DNA of 64,000 nucleotides from Noviherbaspirillum malthae. GTDB lineage: Bacteria > Pseudomonadota > Gammaproteobacteria > Burkholderiales > Burkholderiaceae_D. A model generated the notes under the pieces. That model made no database searches, was not told the DNA's origin, and was given only the letters and a program-made list of their open reading frames with translations. Made by a program: the position numbers and the translations under genes. The stretch is from assembly GCF_015352985.1 (NCBI RefSeq), contig NZ_JACYXF010000024.1:24616-88615 (forward strand), read 5' to 3'. Of this stretch, positions 9,501 through 18,332 are shown piece after piece. The stretch's first letter is position 1; every line of letters begins with the position of its first letter.

Positions 9501-10472
9501 CATGTCACCGAGACCGGCGAGCCGCAGCAGGCCGAGCGCCACTACACCCACGAACAGTTCGACGGCTGGTATCTGCAATCGGTGGTGAAGCTCGGCGACG
9601 GCGTGGCGACGACCACCAAGGAAATCACGGATTGGAAACAGTCTCAGGAGGAAGTGCTGCATCTGCGGGACGAAATCGTGCAGGCCAAGCTCAGGGAAAG
9701 CGAGGGACGCTTTCGCGCGCTGGTCGAAGGGTCTGAGCAGGCGGTGTGGGAAACCGATGCGCAAGGCATGGTTGTGACGGATTCACCGAGCTGGCGCGCC
9801 TATACCGGCCAGAGCGTGGAGGAATGGATGGGCAAGGGCTGGGTGAACGCGGTCCATCCCGAGGACCGTGACGGCGCGCTGCGCCAGTGGCAGGAAGCCG
9901 TTGCCGGCAGGCGCCTGGTCAATGCGGAGTTCCGGCTCAAGTCGCCGCACGGATGGCGGTGGACCAATGTGCGGGCGGCGCCGGTGTTCAATGACGATGG
10001 CTCCCTGCGCAAATGGGTCGGCCTGAACATCGACATTTCCGCGCGCAAGGACATCGAGTTCGCCCTGCACCAGAGCACCGAGCGCATGCACAGGATCGTC
10101 AGGCAAGCGATCGCCGGGGTGGTGCAGGCCGATGACAAGGGAAACATGACGCTGGTGAACCAGAAGTTCTGCGACATGCTAGGCTATACCGAAGAGGAAC
10201 TGATTGGCCGCGGTATCGCCGACGTCACCGCGCCCGCATCGGTGCAAGCCACCGTAGACGCGATGCGCCAGCTGGCTGCGGGCAGGGCGGACGTGGTGCT
10301 CGAAAAGCAGTACCTGCGCAAGGACGGCTCGCCGATGTGGGCCGAGAGCAGCGTAAGCGGACTGCATGGGCCGAACGGCGAGTTCCAGGGCGTGGTGGCC
10401 GTCGTGGTCGACATCGGCGAGCGCAGGCCGGCCGGGGACAGCCGCACCGACGCGCCGCAGCCGCCGGCATGA
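6591..10472 (+). CDS. CheB-CheR-PAS hybrid sensor protein 1 (no kinase domain)
   Basis: 1293 residues from the ATG at 6591 (MNPQDQAPSV); upstream in-frame codons lie in the divergent promoter region. Domains: CheB methylesterase (about 23-206) with catalytic Ser32 in GASAGG, His in LHLSPDYPSN and Asp in LSGMGSDG; CheR methyltransferase (about 236-496) with the SAM site VAACSTGEEAYSLA and SCRNFLIYLNREM; a degenerate PAS (about 540-656) containing a Gly/Asp-rich insert; a coiled coil rich in EELQS repeats (about 670-763); then four PAS domains to the end. No HisKA, ATPase, GGDEF or receiver domain follows, so output is probably methylation or protein interaction. The C-terminus ends beside a truncated PAS fragment on the other strand. 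Confidence 0.88.
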   Translation: MNPQDQAPSVVPSPEANAIGEPPVPVVGLGASAGGFAALLTLLENMPSSPGMALVVVLHLSPDYPSNADKLLQGATDMPVVAVNHRTPILPNQVYVIPPGCSLKMEDSHLYVDELLRPQGDLITIDVFFCTLAEAHKENAIGVVLSGMGSDGVAGLACIKAHGGLTIAQLPADAEESSMPQSAIESGMADFVLSASQIPAKLMQLHDTAQSIRRHGLQGNAPAGAAVFDMGPQPQDTLHDIFTLLRVRTGHDFRQYKQPTLLRRLERRLQVRAVPDLPGYCRLLEKDHSEAHALLKDLLIGVTSFFRDRDAFEALDQLVLPQLLQSKGPDDELRAWVAACSTGEEAYSLAILLREHAAAHSGPPKMQVFASDIDERAIHAARLGMFPASIAADVMPAQLQRYFTLEGGRYRVRKALRDTVLFTSHNLLHDPAFSRLDIISCRNFLIYLNREMHRQVLETFHFALNPGGYLFLGSTESADAASHLFAPVDARHRIYQAKPLPGSLRRTPALAKPEPARRATAIDPPPAEAVKVRRRMFSFAEIHRHKVMELGPPSILVNASGEIVHIAEHAIRYLRHASGEPTRDIVSLVTPELRLELRMALFQAQKTGKPAATPAIQHEKDGGGGRDGRDGKAGMVSMTVVPFEDEHADGLLLLVQFNEAGDAQPPPAAPDQRNASLLRQLEEELRHTQDKLHETMDQADMSNAELRASNEELQSTVEELRSAVEEQDTSREELQSVNEELMTLNAQLKIKVDETAKSHDDLSNLIASTGIATIFLDREMRIKRYTPRVKDIFNIIAADVGRPLSHLASRLDFPQLVEEAARVFDTLQPTEREARSSDGRFYIIRVSPYRTIEDRIDGAVMTFFDITIRRDAEQALRRSEERHRAELEQQVKERTAELKASRDLLQATMDTSMDMIQVFEAVRDERGEIVDFRWVLNNHTSESRYGEVRGQSLLERNPGVVREGIFDAFKHVTETGEPQQAERHYTHEQFDGWYLQSVVKLGDGVATTTKEITDWKQSQEEVLHLRDEIVQAKLRESEGRFRALVEGSEQAVWETDAQGMVVTDSPSWRAYTGQSVEEWMGKGWVNAVHPEDRDGALRQWQEAVAGRRLVNAEFRLKSPHGWRWTNVRAAPVFNDDGSLRKWVGLNIDISARKDIEFALHQSTERMHRIVRQAIAGVVQADDKGNMTLVNQKFCDMLGYTEEELIGRGIADVTAPASVQATVDAMRQLAAGRADVVLEKQYLRKDGSPMWAESSVSGLHGPNGEFQGVVAVVVDIGERRPAGDSRTDAPQPPA

Positions 10473-10488
10473 CGCAAGCGCGGGCCTG

Positions 10489-10635
10489 CTGCGTGCAGGA
10501 ATCATAAATCCCATCCATGGCCAGGCCGTAAACTTCCTCGCAGGCATGGCGGAACAGCTGGGTCGCGCCGCTATTCCAGAAGACGATCCTGCATGCAGGA
10601 TCGATGACGATGGTTCCGTCATGGAACATCGCCAT
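10489..10635 (-). pseudogene. truncated PAS-domain gene fragment
   Basis: On the minus strand, from an ATG at 10635, the frame reads FHDGTIVIDPACRIVFWNSG followed by ATQLFRHACEEVYGLAMDG, the unmistakable first half of a PAS domain (DG-x-IVIDP-x-RIVFWN-x-GA-x-LF). The second half of the domain is absent: the frame runs into the 3' end of hybrid 1 on the other strand. It is best read as the remnant of a PAS sensor gene truncated by rearrangement. Upstream codons to 10866 stay open but show no recognised domain. Confidence 0.6.
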
Positions 10636-11011
10636 GTTGGCGGCTCGTTCGTGTAGCCGCCTGGGTTGCCCGGGTCGTCCGGTTCGCTCTGGAAAATGTG
10701 TGGAGAGCCCATCTGATCCGTGCCGTGCCGGCGCATCACCGCCGCCGTTGACAAATATCGATCCGTCTTTTCCAGAATAATTCACATTGAGCTTATCGAG
10801 CCCCGTCAAGCCGCCGGACCATTGACCGGATCGCTCGACCGGCCCGCACCGTTTCAAGCTCTGCATTCACCGCGCATGCCTGACATGCTCTACACTTCTG
10901 GAAATCTTCTTTCACCTACCCCTGCGCTGTCCGCGGAAGCACCGCAATGGAAGCCGGAACCGGAATCGCAACGCAGAAGCATTCCAGGCACTTCAAGCAC
11001 CTCAATCGATC

Positions 11012-14000
11012 ATGATGAACAATTTGCTTTCGTCACAGGAAAACGGCGGAGTGACGATCATTCCGGGCAAGCCGCAGTTCTTCACCGTCGGGATAGCAGC
11101 GTCGGCCGGCGGCCTGCAAGCCTGTACCCGGCTGCTTGAAGCATTGCCGCCCCGATGCGGCATGGCCTTCGTCGTGATTCTGCATCTCTCACCCGAACAT
11201 GAGAGCAATGCCGCGCAGCTGCTGCAGCGCGCGACCCCGATGCCCGTCGTGCAGGTCAGCCAGGCGATGCTGCTCGAATCCGATCATGTCTACGTGATTG
11301 CGCCCAACAAGCACCTGACCATCCAGGACGATCATCTCGTGCCGAGCGAATTCGCATCCCCGCCGGGCGTGCGGATCGCGGCGGATGTATTCTTCCGTAC
11401 ATTGGCCGAGACCCGGCAGGAAAGCGCCATCGCCATCGTACTCTCGGGCACCGGGACGGACGGCGCGCTGGGCATCCGGCGCGTCAAGGAGCAGGGCGGA
11501 TTCACTTTCGCACAGGCGCCCGAAGATGCGGAGCACGACGGCATGCCGAACGCGGCGATCGAAAGCGGCAGCATCGATTTCGTTCTTCCGGTCGCGGAAA
11601 TACCTTCCCTCCTCAGGCAGCTGCAGAACAGCCAGCACCCCACCGAACTCACGGCGCTTCTCGAGACCCTGCCAGGCTCTCTCCTGGAGATGCCGGCATC
11701 GAACGACGTCGAGGCGGATGTGCAGAAGATCATCGCGCAGCTGCGTATGCATACCGGCCATGATTTCCGGCATTACAAGCGGCCGACCATGCTGCGCCGG
11801 ATCGACCGCCGCCTGCAGGTACGCGGCATGTCGAGCTTGGCAGCCTATGCAGCACTGCTGGAAAGCGATCCCCGGGAAGCCGATACCTTGCTGCGCGACA
11901 TGCTGATCGGCGTGACCAACTTCTTCCGCGATCGCCAGGCCTTTGATGTGCTTGAGAAAAAGATATTGCCCGACATCCTGGCGAACCGGCGGCAGAACGA
12001 CCCGGTGCGGGCCTGGGTGGCGGCCTGCTCCACCGGCGAAGAAGCCTATTCGCTTGCAATGATTCTGTGCGAGCAGACCGCATCGCTCGGCAAATCCATG
12101 CCGATCCAGATCTTTGCCTCGGATATCGACGAACGGGCGATCGCAACCGCACGCGCGGCCACGTATCCGTCATCGATTGTCGCCGACGTCGCACCCGAGC
12201 GGCTGCAGCAACATTTCAACAAGGAAGACGACAGGTACCGGGTACGCAAGAGCGTACGCGACCGCGTACTGTTCGCGCCGCACAACATCCTGCGCGATCC
12301 GCCGTTCTCCCGGCTCGACATCGTTTCCTGCCGCAACCTGCTGATCTACCTCAACCGCGAGATGCAGACCCATCTTCTGGAGATGTTCCACTTCTCGCTG
12401 AATCCAGGCGGCATCCTGTTTCTCGGCAGCTCGGAATCCGCCGATCTGGCATCGCATCTGTTCATTCCCCTCGATAAGAAGCACCACATCTACCAGGCCA
12501 GGGCGCTTTCGAGGGGGAGGTATCCGTCGTCGCAGGGCTATCCCGCACTGCGCCATCCCGGCATGGAAGCGCCGCAGCTGCCCGCCAAGCGCCAGTTCTC
12601 TTTCGCCGAAGTGCATCAGCGGGTGCTTGCGCAGCATGCGCCGCCCAGCGTCATCGTCAACCGGGACGCGGACATCGTCTACATGTCCGACCGTATCGGC
12701 CGTTTCCTGCGCCATGTGGCCGGCGAGCCGTCGCGCAATCTCGTCTCGCTGGTCCTGCCCGATCTGCGGGTCGAGCTGCGCACCGCCCTTTTCCAGGCGG
12801 TCCACAGCGGCATGAGCGTCGAGGCGCGCCGGGTGAGGCTGGTCCGCGACGGAAGGACCTATTTCATCCACATGACGGTGCGTCCCTTCCGTGACGACGA
12901 CGCCGGTGCCGATCTGGTGCTGGTGCTGTTCGACGAAGTCGAGCAGACCATGGGCGACGAAGCCGGCGCGCATGGCATAAAGGCCGATACGGTGCTCACC
13001 CAGCTGGAGGAGGAACTGCAGCGCACCAAGGAACAGCTGCAGGAAACCATCGAGCAGTCGGAAATCTCGAACGAGGAATTGCGCGCGTCCAACGAAGAGC
13101 TCCAGGCCATCAACGAGGAACTGCGCTCGGCTACCGAGGAACTGGAAACCAGCAGGGAAGAACTGCAGTCGGTCAACGAGGAACTGAGTACCGTCAACTA
13201 TGAGCTCAAGTCGAAGGTCGAGGAAACCGGCAAGGTCAATGACGACCTCAACAACCTGATTGCCTCGGCCGACATCGCGACCATCTTCGTCGACCGCGGC
13301 ATGCGCATCAAGCGCTACACGCCCCGCGTGGCCGATCTGTTCAACCTCATTCCGTCCGACATTGGACGCTCGCTGCTGGATATCACCCATCGCCTCGACT
13401 ATGACGATCTCACGAGTGACGTCGCCGCGACCTTCGACACGCTGCGACCGGTGGAGCGGGAGGTGCGCAGCACAGACGGCCGCTATTACATCGTCCGCCA
13501 CTTTCCCTACCGCACCAATGAAGATGCGATAGAAGGCGCAGTCATGACCTTCTTCGACATCACCCGGCGCCGGGAAGCCGAAGAGCAGGCGCGCGCAGGC
13601 GAGGCGCGCATGCGCCTGGTCGCCGACAGCATGATGGATTACGCCATCATGACGCTGGACGGCGACGGCCGCGTCACGAGTTGGAGCAAGGGCGCGGAAC
13701 GCCTGTACGGCTATGGTGAACAGGAAATGACGGGGCAGCCGGGCTCGGCGGTTTTCCTGCCCGAGGATCGCGAAGCCGACCTGCTCAAAGCGGAGATGCT
13801 CATCGCCCGCGAAAAAGGAAGCACCAGGAGCGAATGCTGGCAGCAGAGAAAGGACGGCTCGCGCTTCTTTGCCAGCGGAATGATGTCGCTGTTCAGCGAA
13901 GGCAGACGTGAAGGCTACGCAAGAATCGTCCGCGACGACACCGAGCGCGTCAGGCTGGAAAGCCGCCGCGAAGCTCAGCTGACCCGGGAGCATGAAGGCC

Positions 14001-15145
14001 GCACCAGCGCCGAACTTGCCAGCACGATGCGGGACCAGTTCATGGCGATCATGTCGCATGAACTGCGCAATCCGCTCAACCTCATCAACATGAACGCCGA
14101 ATTGCTGTCGCGCCTGCAGGAGGTGCAGCAATCGCCGCTCGGCGCAAGGGCGGTCAATACCATCCGTACGGCGGTGGCAAGCCAGTCGCGCGTCATTTCC
14201 GATCTGCTCGACCTGTCGAGGCTGCAGACCGGCAAGCTTATGCTGGCGCCGGAAAACGTCGATTTCGGCGCGCTGGTCAGGCGCTTGGTCGAGGCTTGCA
14301 GGCTGGACCCTGCGTGCAGCCAACGACGGATCGATGTGTCCGGCACAGATGCTCCGATGTGGGTGCATGCCGATCCGGTCCGGCTCGAGCAGGTGGTGCA
14401 AAATCTGCTCGACAATGCCGTCAAGTTCAGCCAGGCGGGCGGAAGCATCCACCTCAGGCTCGACGAGGCCGACGGCGAAGCCAGACTCGAGGTGATCGAC
14501 GACGGCAAGGGCATCGCGCCGGAATTCCTGCCCCATGTCTTCGACATGTACCGCCAGGCCCAGCACGGCAAGGGCCGCGCCAACGCGGGACTGGGCATAG
14601 GCCTGTCCCTGGTGAAGCAGCTCGTGGATCTGCATCACGGAAAGATCGAAGCGGAATCCGGCGGCCAGGGCAAGGGTGCCTGCTTCCGGATCCGGCTGCC
14701 GTCCGGCGCGGCTATGGACGCATGGCGAGGTAAGCAGACGGTGCCGCCGGGCGAGCATCTCAAGGGCATTTCCGTGCTCCTGCTGGACGGCGACGAGGAA
14801 GCTTCGCACAGCCTGCGCTACCTGCTTGAGTATGAAGGCGCAACGGTAAGCGTTGCACACCATGCGGACGACGCGCTCTCCCGCTTGCGGCAGAATCCCG
14901 CAGATCTCGTCATCGTCGATCCTGCGCGGCTGGAAGTCACCGGGGAAGCTTTCCTCAGGCAAATGAGGCAGCTGCCGCAGGGCAGCCGCATGCTTGCCAT
15001 TTCCCTCGGCGGCCTTGGACGAGCCCAGGATGTGCAGCAGGCGCTGCAGGAAGGTTTCGCGGCGCATCTGGCCAAGCCGGTGGCGCTGGATGTTCTGCTC
15101 CCGATGCTCGCCGGACTGATGCAGCAGCGCGAGAACGATTCATGA
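11012..15145 (+). CDS. CheB-CheR-PAS-histidine kinase-receiver hybrid 2
   Basis: 1377 residues. Domains: CheB (about 26-200, GIAASAGG serine, HLSPEHESN histidine, LSGTGTDG aspartate); CheR (about 240-493, VAACSTGEEAYSLA, SCRNLLIYLNREM); degenerate PAS (about 530-640); coiled coil with repeated EELQ/EELR (about 660-743); two PAS domains (about 746-980); HisKA with IMSHELRNPLN near 1015; HATPase with NLLDNAVKFS, DDGKGIAPEF and GLGIGLSLVKQL (about 1113-1230); and a C-terminal receiver (about 1252-1370) with DGDEE and a probable acceptor Asp near 1303 in VIVDPARL. Unlike its two paralogues it is a complete phosphorelay protein. The ribosome site before ATGATG is weak, so the start could be the second codon. 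Confidence 0.9.
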   Translation: MMNNLLSSQENGGVTIIPGKPQFFTVGIAASAGGLQACTRLLEALPPRCGMAFVVILHLSPEHESNAAQLLQRATPMPVVQVSQAMLLESDHVYVIAPNKHLTIQDDHLVPSEFASPPGVRIAADVFFRTLAETRQESAIAIVLSGTGTDGALGIRRVKEQGGFTFAQAPEDAEHDGMPNAAIESGSIDFVLPVAEIPSLLRQLQNSQHPTELTALLETLPGSLLEMPASNDVEADVQKIIAQLRMHTGHDFRHYKRPTMLRRIDRRLQVRGMSSLAAYAALLESDPREADTLLRDMLIGVTNFFRDRQAFDVLEKKILPDILANRRQNDPVRAWVAACSTGEEAYSLAMILCEQTASLGKSMPIQIFASDIDERAIATARAATYPSSIVADVAPERLQQHFNKEDDRYRVRKSVRDRVLFAPHNILRDPPFSRLDIVSCRNLLIYLNREMQTHLLEMFHFSLNPGGILFLGSSESADLASHLFIPLDKKHHIYQARALSRGRYPSSQGYPALRHPGMEAPQLPAKRQFSFAEVHQRVLAQHAPPSVIVNRDADIVYMSDRIGRFLRHVAGEPSRNLVSLVLPDLRVELRTALFQAVHSGMSVEARRVRLVRDGRTYFIHMTVRPFRDDDAGADLVLVLFDEVEQTMGDEAGAHGIKADTVLTQLEEELQRTKEQLQETIEQSEISNEELRASNEELQAINEELRSATEELETSREELQSVNEELSTVNYELKSKVEETGKVNDDLNNLIASADIATIFVDRGMRIKRYTPRVADLFNLIPSDIGRSLLDITHRLDYDDLTSDVAATFDTLRPVEREVRSTDGRYYIVRHFPYRTNEDAIEGAVMTFFDITRRREAEEQARAGEARMRLVADSMMDYAIMTLDGDGRVTSWSKGAERLYGYGEQEMTGQPGSAVFLPEDREADLLKAEMLIAREKGSTRSECWQQRKDGSRFFASGMMSLFSEGRREGYARIVRDDTERVRLESRREAQLTREHEGRTSAELASTMRDQFMAIMSHELRNPLNLINMNAELLSRLQEVQQSPLGARAVNTIRTAVASQSRVISDLLDLSRLQTGKLMLAPENVDFGALVRRLVEACRLDPACSQRRIDVSGTDAPMWVHADPVRLEQVVQNLLDNAVKFSQAGGSIHLRLDEADGEARLEVIDDGKGIAPEFLPHVFDMYRQAQHGKGRANAGLGIGLSLVKQLVDLHHGKIEAESGGQGKGACFRIRLPSGAAMDAWRGKQTVPPGEHLKGISVLLLDGDEEASHSLRYLLEYEGATVSVAHHADDALSRLRQNPADLVIVDPARLEVTGEAFLRQMRQLPQGSRMLAISLGGLGRAQDVQQALQEGFAAHLAKPVALDVLLPMLAGLMQQRENDS

Positions 15146-15291
15146 CGCCAGCATGGCAGGCGTCGGTGCGGAAACAAAAGCAGGGCAGGCAGCCTGCGCC
15201 TGAATAAAATTGCAATTAATCCGTTGAAGGCGAGTCGAACCGGTCGGAGCGACCATATTCGATCAGTCATTCATTCGGGAGGGAAATCGCC

Positions 15292-16293
15292 TTGGGTCGA
15301 GAATCCATGCGTATCGTCGTCATCGGCACCTCCGCAGGCGGCGCCGATGCGCTGCAGCGCCTGTTCAAGCGGCTTCCTGCGGATTTTCCCGCCGCCGTGC
15401 TGGTCGTCATGCATATCGGCAGCCATTACAGCATCCTGCCGAAGATACTGGAACGGCATTCCCGCATGCCGGTGAGGCATGCGGTCGACGGCGAGCCGGT
15501 GCGGCCGGGAGTCGTCCTGGTGGCGCCGCCCGATCATCATCTGCTGCTCGAGGATGGGATGACCCGGTTGTCGAAGGGTGCGAAGGAAAACTTTTCCCGC
15601 CCTGCGGTTGATCCCCTGTTTCGTTCCGCCGCGCTGTACTACCAGCAGAATGCGATCGGCGTCGTGCTGACCGGCCTGCTTGACGACGGCACCATCGGCC
15701 TGCAGGCGATCAAGACCTACGGCGGTCTTGCACTGGTCCAGGATCCGGAGGACGCCGACGAGCCTTCCATGCCCCGAAGCGCGCTGCAGCATGTCGATAT
15801 CGATGCCTGCCTGCCCCTGGAGGCACTGGCCGACCGCCTGTGCGCACTGGTCGCAGCATCGCCGCCGGAGCAAACGATGCCTTCACCGTTCAGCAAGGCC
15901 GTCGAGACGCAAGCCCGGTTCGACCTGCGCCAGAAGACCGATATTGCCGAACTCGAGAAGATTGCCGTGCCTTCGGGGTTTTCCTGTCCGGAATGCCAGG
16001 GGTCACTCTGGGAAATCAAGGATACGCATCCGGTTCACTACCGTTGTCATACCGGGCATTCGTACACGACGCAGGGCCTGCTGGATATGCAGGGAGTAAC
16101 GATCGAGGAAGCAGTCTGGGCGGCAATCCGGGCGCTTCATGAAAAGCAGATGCTGCTGCGGCGCCTGGCAAGGAATGCGAACCGGGCGGCGCCCAAGTCT
16201 GCCGCCGAGGAGCATATGGCCACGGCCGCCATGCTGGAGCGTCATTCGGAAACCTTGCGCAGGATGATTGCCAAGCGCGATGGAGAGTCATAA
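15292..16293 (+). CDS. stand-alone CheB-type methylesterase with C-terminal Cys/His motif
   Basis: 333 residues if translated from the TTG at 15292, which sits about 7 bp after GGGAGGG; the alternative ATG at 15307 gives 328 residues but lies far from that site. It has CheB catalytic residues Ser in IGTSAGG, His in VVMHIGSHYS and Asp in LTGLLDDGTIG, but no N-terminal receiver. The C-terminal third carries CPECQGSLWEI followed by YRCHTGHSY, a probable zinc ribbon seen in many receiver-less CheB-like proteins. It should demethylate or deamidate glutamyl residues, perhaps on the neighbouring hybrids rather than on chemoreceptors, which are absent here. Confidence 0.88.
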   Translation: MGRESMRIVVIGTSAGGADALQRLFKRLPADFPAAVLVVMHIGSHYSILPKILERHSRMPVRHAVDGEPVRPGVVLVAPPDHHLLLEDGMTRLSKGAKENFSRPAVDPLFRSAALYYQQNAIGVVLTGLLDDGTIGLQAIKTYGGLALVQDPEDADEPSMPRSALQHVDIDACLPLEALADRLCALVAASPPEQTMPSPFSKAVETQARFDLRQKTDIAELEKIAVPSGFSCPECQGSLWEIKDTHPVHYRCHTGHSYTTQGLLDMQGVTIEEAVWAAIRALHEKQMLLRRLARNANRAAPKSAAEEHMATAAMLERHSETLRRMIAKRDGES

Positions 16294-16345
16294 GCTTGAA
16301 TGGTGAGTAATTTCTCGCCGAAGCTTCACCAGCTTGCCGAACGCC

Positions 16346-17134
16346 ATGAGTATTCTTTCACCCTCACTCTCGCGCCACCAGAACGCGGTATTGCGGCTGC
16401 TGAACGATGAAGAGTTTGCGGCCATGGCATCCTGCGCCGATGAAGTCGACCTCCAGGCCAGAGACGTCATGGCGACGCAGGGAACACCCGTCCAGCATGT
16501 GTTTTTCCCGATGACCAGCGTGCTGTCGGTGCTGAGCTACATGTCGAACGGAGTCAGTACGGAAATCGGCACGATCGGCAATGAAGGCTTTTCCGGCGTG
16601 GAACTGCTGACAGGCGCGCCCCTGGCAATGCAGACCACCATCTGCCAGATCCCGGGTGCTTGCCTGAAAATGCCCGCCGAGGATTTCAAGGCGCTGGCGC
16701 AGCGCCCGCCTTTCCGGCGAGTACTTAACCATTTCCTTGTGGCTTATCTCGCCCAACTGGCGCAGTCGATTGCCTGCAATCGCCTGCATTCGGTGGAGCA
16801 GCGCTTCGCCCGCTGGATGCTGCTGACATGCGACCGGGTCGGCAGCAAATTCTTTCTGACACAGGAATTCCTCGCTGATATGCTCGGTGTGCATCGCCCC
16901 AGCGTGAGTCTGGTCGCCGAAGCTTTGCAGGAAGAAGGAATCATCAGATATCACCGCGGCCACATAAGCATCCTGGACCGGCCCGGATTGGAAAAACGCA
17001 GCTGCGAATGCTACGGCATGCTCAAAGCGCAGATGCAACGCATGCAGCTGCTTGTGCCGCATGCATCGAACGGGGAACAGGCTGATGCGCAGCAAGGCGG
17101 AATGCACGGCCCGTGCAACATCAACTTTAGGTAA
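16346..17134 (+). CDS. Crp/Fnr family transcriptional regulator A
   Basis: 262 residues from the ATG at 16346 (an in-frame TTG lies 12 bp upstream). An N-terminal cyclic-nucleotide-binding fold (RDVMATQGTPVQHVFFPMTSVLSVL, TEIGTIGNEGFSGVELL) is followed by a dimerisation helix and a C-terminal winged helix-turn-helix (LTQEFLADMLGVHRPSVSLVAEALQEEGII). The standard cAMP phosphate-binding RxS pattern is not evident, and there is no FNR cysteine cluster, so the signal is unknown. It is followed directly by a paralogue and preceded by CheB, which suggests a local signalling unit. Confidence 0.85.
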   Translation: MSILSPSLSRHQNAVLRLLNDEEFAAMASCADEVDLQARDVMATQGTPVQHVFFPMTSVLSVLSYMSNGVSTEIGTIGNEGFSGVELLTGAPLAMQTTICQIPGACLKMPAEDFKALAQRPPFRRVLNHFLVAYLAQLAQSIACNRLHSVEQRFARWMLLTCDRVGSKFFLTQEFLADMLGVHRPSVSLVAEALQEEGIIRYHRGHISILDRPGLEKRSCECYGMLKAQMQRMQLLVPHASNGEQADAQQGGMHGPCNINFR

Positions 17135-17139
17135 AGCAA

Positions 17140-17862
17140 ATGGAACGTCTCGCCTTAAGCCAGGACTGCTACAGCAAGCTGCTGGACATGCTTCCGCGCA
17201 AGGATCTCATGGAGGTATCGGCATTGATGTCGGTTTGCGAAGTCAGACAGAGGGAAGTGATCGCCGCGCGCAACCACCCCATCGGATATGTGTATTTTCC
17301 ATATGATGCGGTATTCGCAAGCGTCCTGGAACTGCAGGAAGGCCAGATGCCCGAGATTGCAGTAGTCGGCAGTGAGGGCGTTGCCCCAATTCATGCATTG
17401 TTCGGCGCAGAAACTCCATCGGAAACCATTATCTGCAAGGTGGATGGAACCTGCCTGCGGATGGGGCTGCACGATTTCCGGCATGAAGTCGGGCACAATC
17501 CGCGCTTCCGCTACATCCTGCAACTCTATGCGCAGGCTTACCAAAGCCAGCTGCATCAGCGCGTGGCATGCAGCCGCCTGCATACGCTCGAACAGCGGTA
17601 TGCCAGCGGCATGCTGGCGACGATGGACCGCGCAGGCCCGCGGCCGCTGCCGCTGACCCAGGATTTCGTGGCCTTGCTGCTCGGCGTGCGCAGGCCGGGC
17701 GTGAGCCTTGTTGCCCAGCAGTTCCTCACTTCCGGGGCAATAGAGTACTCAAGGGGAAAAATGCGCGTCCTCGATCGCCATGTTCTCGAGCAACATGCAT
17801 GCGAATGCTACCTGCATATCAGGAGCGAGTACGAAAAGATACTTGGCGTGCAGGTCGGTTAG
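17140..17862 (+). CDS. Crp/Fnr family transcriptional regulator B
   Basis: 240 residues and clearly paralogous to the gene 5 bp upstream: shared YVYFPYDAVFASVLELQEG, EIAVVGSEGVAPIHALFG and a C-terminal helix-turn-helix (LTQDFVALLLGVRRPGVSLVAQQFLTSGAIEYSRGKM). Both end with a similar C-E-C-Y segment (LEQHACECYLHI here, LEKRSCECYGML in A). The pair arose by duplication and is almost certainly co-transcribed. No ligand residues can be assigned with confidence. Confidence 0.85.
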   Translation: MERLALSQDCYSKLLDMLPRKDLMEVSALMSVCEVRQREVIAARNHPIGYVYFPYDAVFASVLELQEGQMPEIAVVGSEGVAPIHALFGAETPSETIICKVDGTCLRMGLHDFRHEVGHNPRFRYILQLYAQAYQSQLHQRVACSRLHTLEQRYASGMLATMDRAGPRPLPLTQDFVALLLGVRRPGVSLVAQQFLTSGAIEYSRGKMRVLDRHVLEQHACECYLHIRSEYEKILGVQVG

Positions 17863-17898
17863 AGAGGTTCTGCCCCGAGCGAGCGATTGCGAACCGGA

Positions 17899-18126
17899 TC
17901 AAGGCGCGCCGTTGGCCAGCTGTTCGAGAATCTGCCTTCGGTGTGCCTTCATGGATTCCAGGCCGTCGAGCATGCTGGCGAGCAGTTTGCGCGAGCCTTC
18001 GGAATCGCGTCCTTCATTTTCCAAACGCGCGATCAGGGCACGCTGCGCGGCGATGCGTTTTTCGGCTTCGACGACGCGCAGATTCGCCTGCATCAGGTGC
18101 TGCCGTTCCAGGGGCGAACGTGTCAT
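17899..18126 (-). CDS. small coiled-coil protein of unknown function
   Basis: 75 residues, mostly helical with heptad-like spacing: NLRVVEAEKRIAAQRALIARLENEG, then LLASMLDGLESMKAHRRQILEQLANG. It is soluble, charged and without cysteines. Similar short proteins occur in Oxalobacteraceae genomes as unnamed products. The gene is convergent with Crp/Fnr B, 36 bp away. Coding is supported by the clean amphipathic pattern; function is not recognised. Confidence 0.65.
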   Translation of the reverse strand: MTRSPLERQHLMQANLRVVEAEKRIAAQRALIARLENEGRDSEGSRKLLASMLDGLESMKAHRRQILEQLANGAP

Positions 18127-18297
18127 CGGGTAGTGATCGTGTTGAGTCGGAAAGTTTTCATTCTAGTACAGCCACGGCCGACATGGCCGGCCTCAAGCAT
18201 TGCTTGAACGCTTATATGCATGCTTTAGCGAGAAGTGCACCTGCAGATGCCGTCCGCTCGCTATGTACGGAACCTGACATTGAAGTTGCAGTCTGTC

Positions 18298-18318
18298 GTG
18301 AATCATGACCTGATTCAC
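18298..18318 (+). promoter_or_regulatory. inverted repeat upstream of small gene
   Basis: GTGAATCA (18298-18305), spacer TGACC, TGATTCAC (18311-18318), a perfect 8 bp inverted repeat ending 14 bp before the next ATG. It could be an operator or a leader hairpin; the spacing does not match the canonical Crp/FNR site. Confidence 0.4.
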
Positions 18319-18332
18319 CAAGCGAGGCAAGC

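Noticed and set aside
6543..9764. 1073-codon minus-strand frame opposite hybrid 1
   Set aside because: A GC-rich shadow frame; the plus strand has clear catalytic and PAS motifs.
12170..15067. Long minus-strand frame opposite hybrid 2
   Set aside because: Shadow of the CheR, PAS and kinase coding sequence; no domain is seen.
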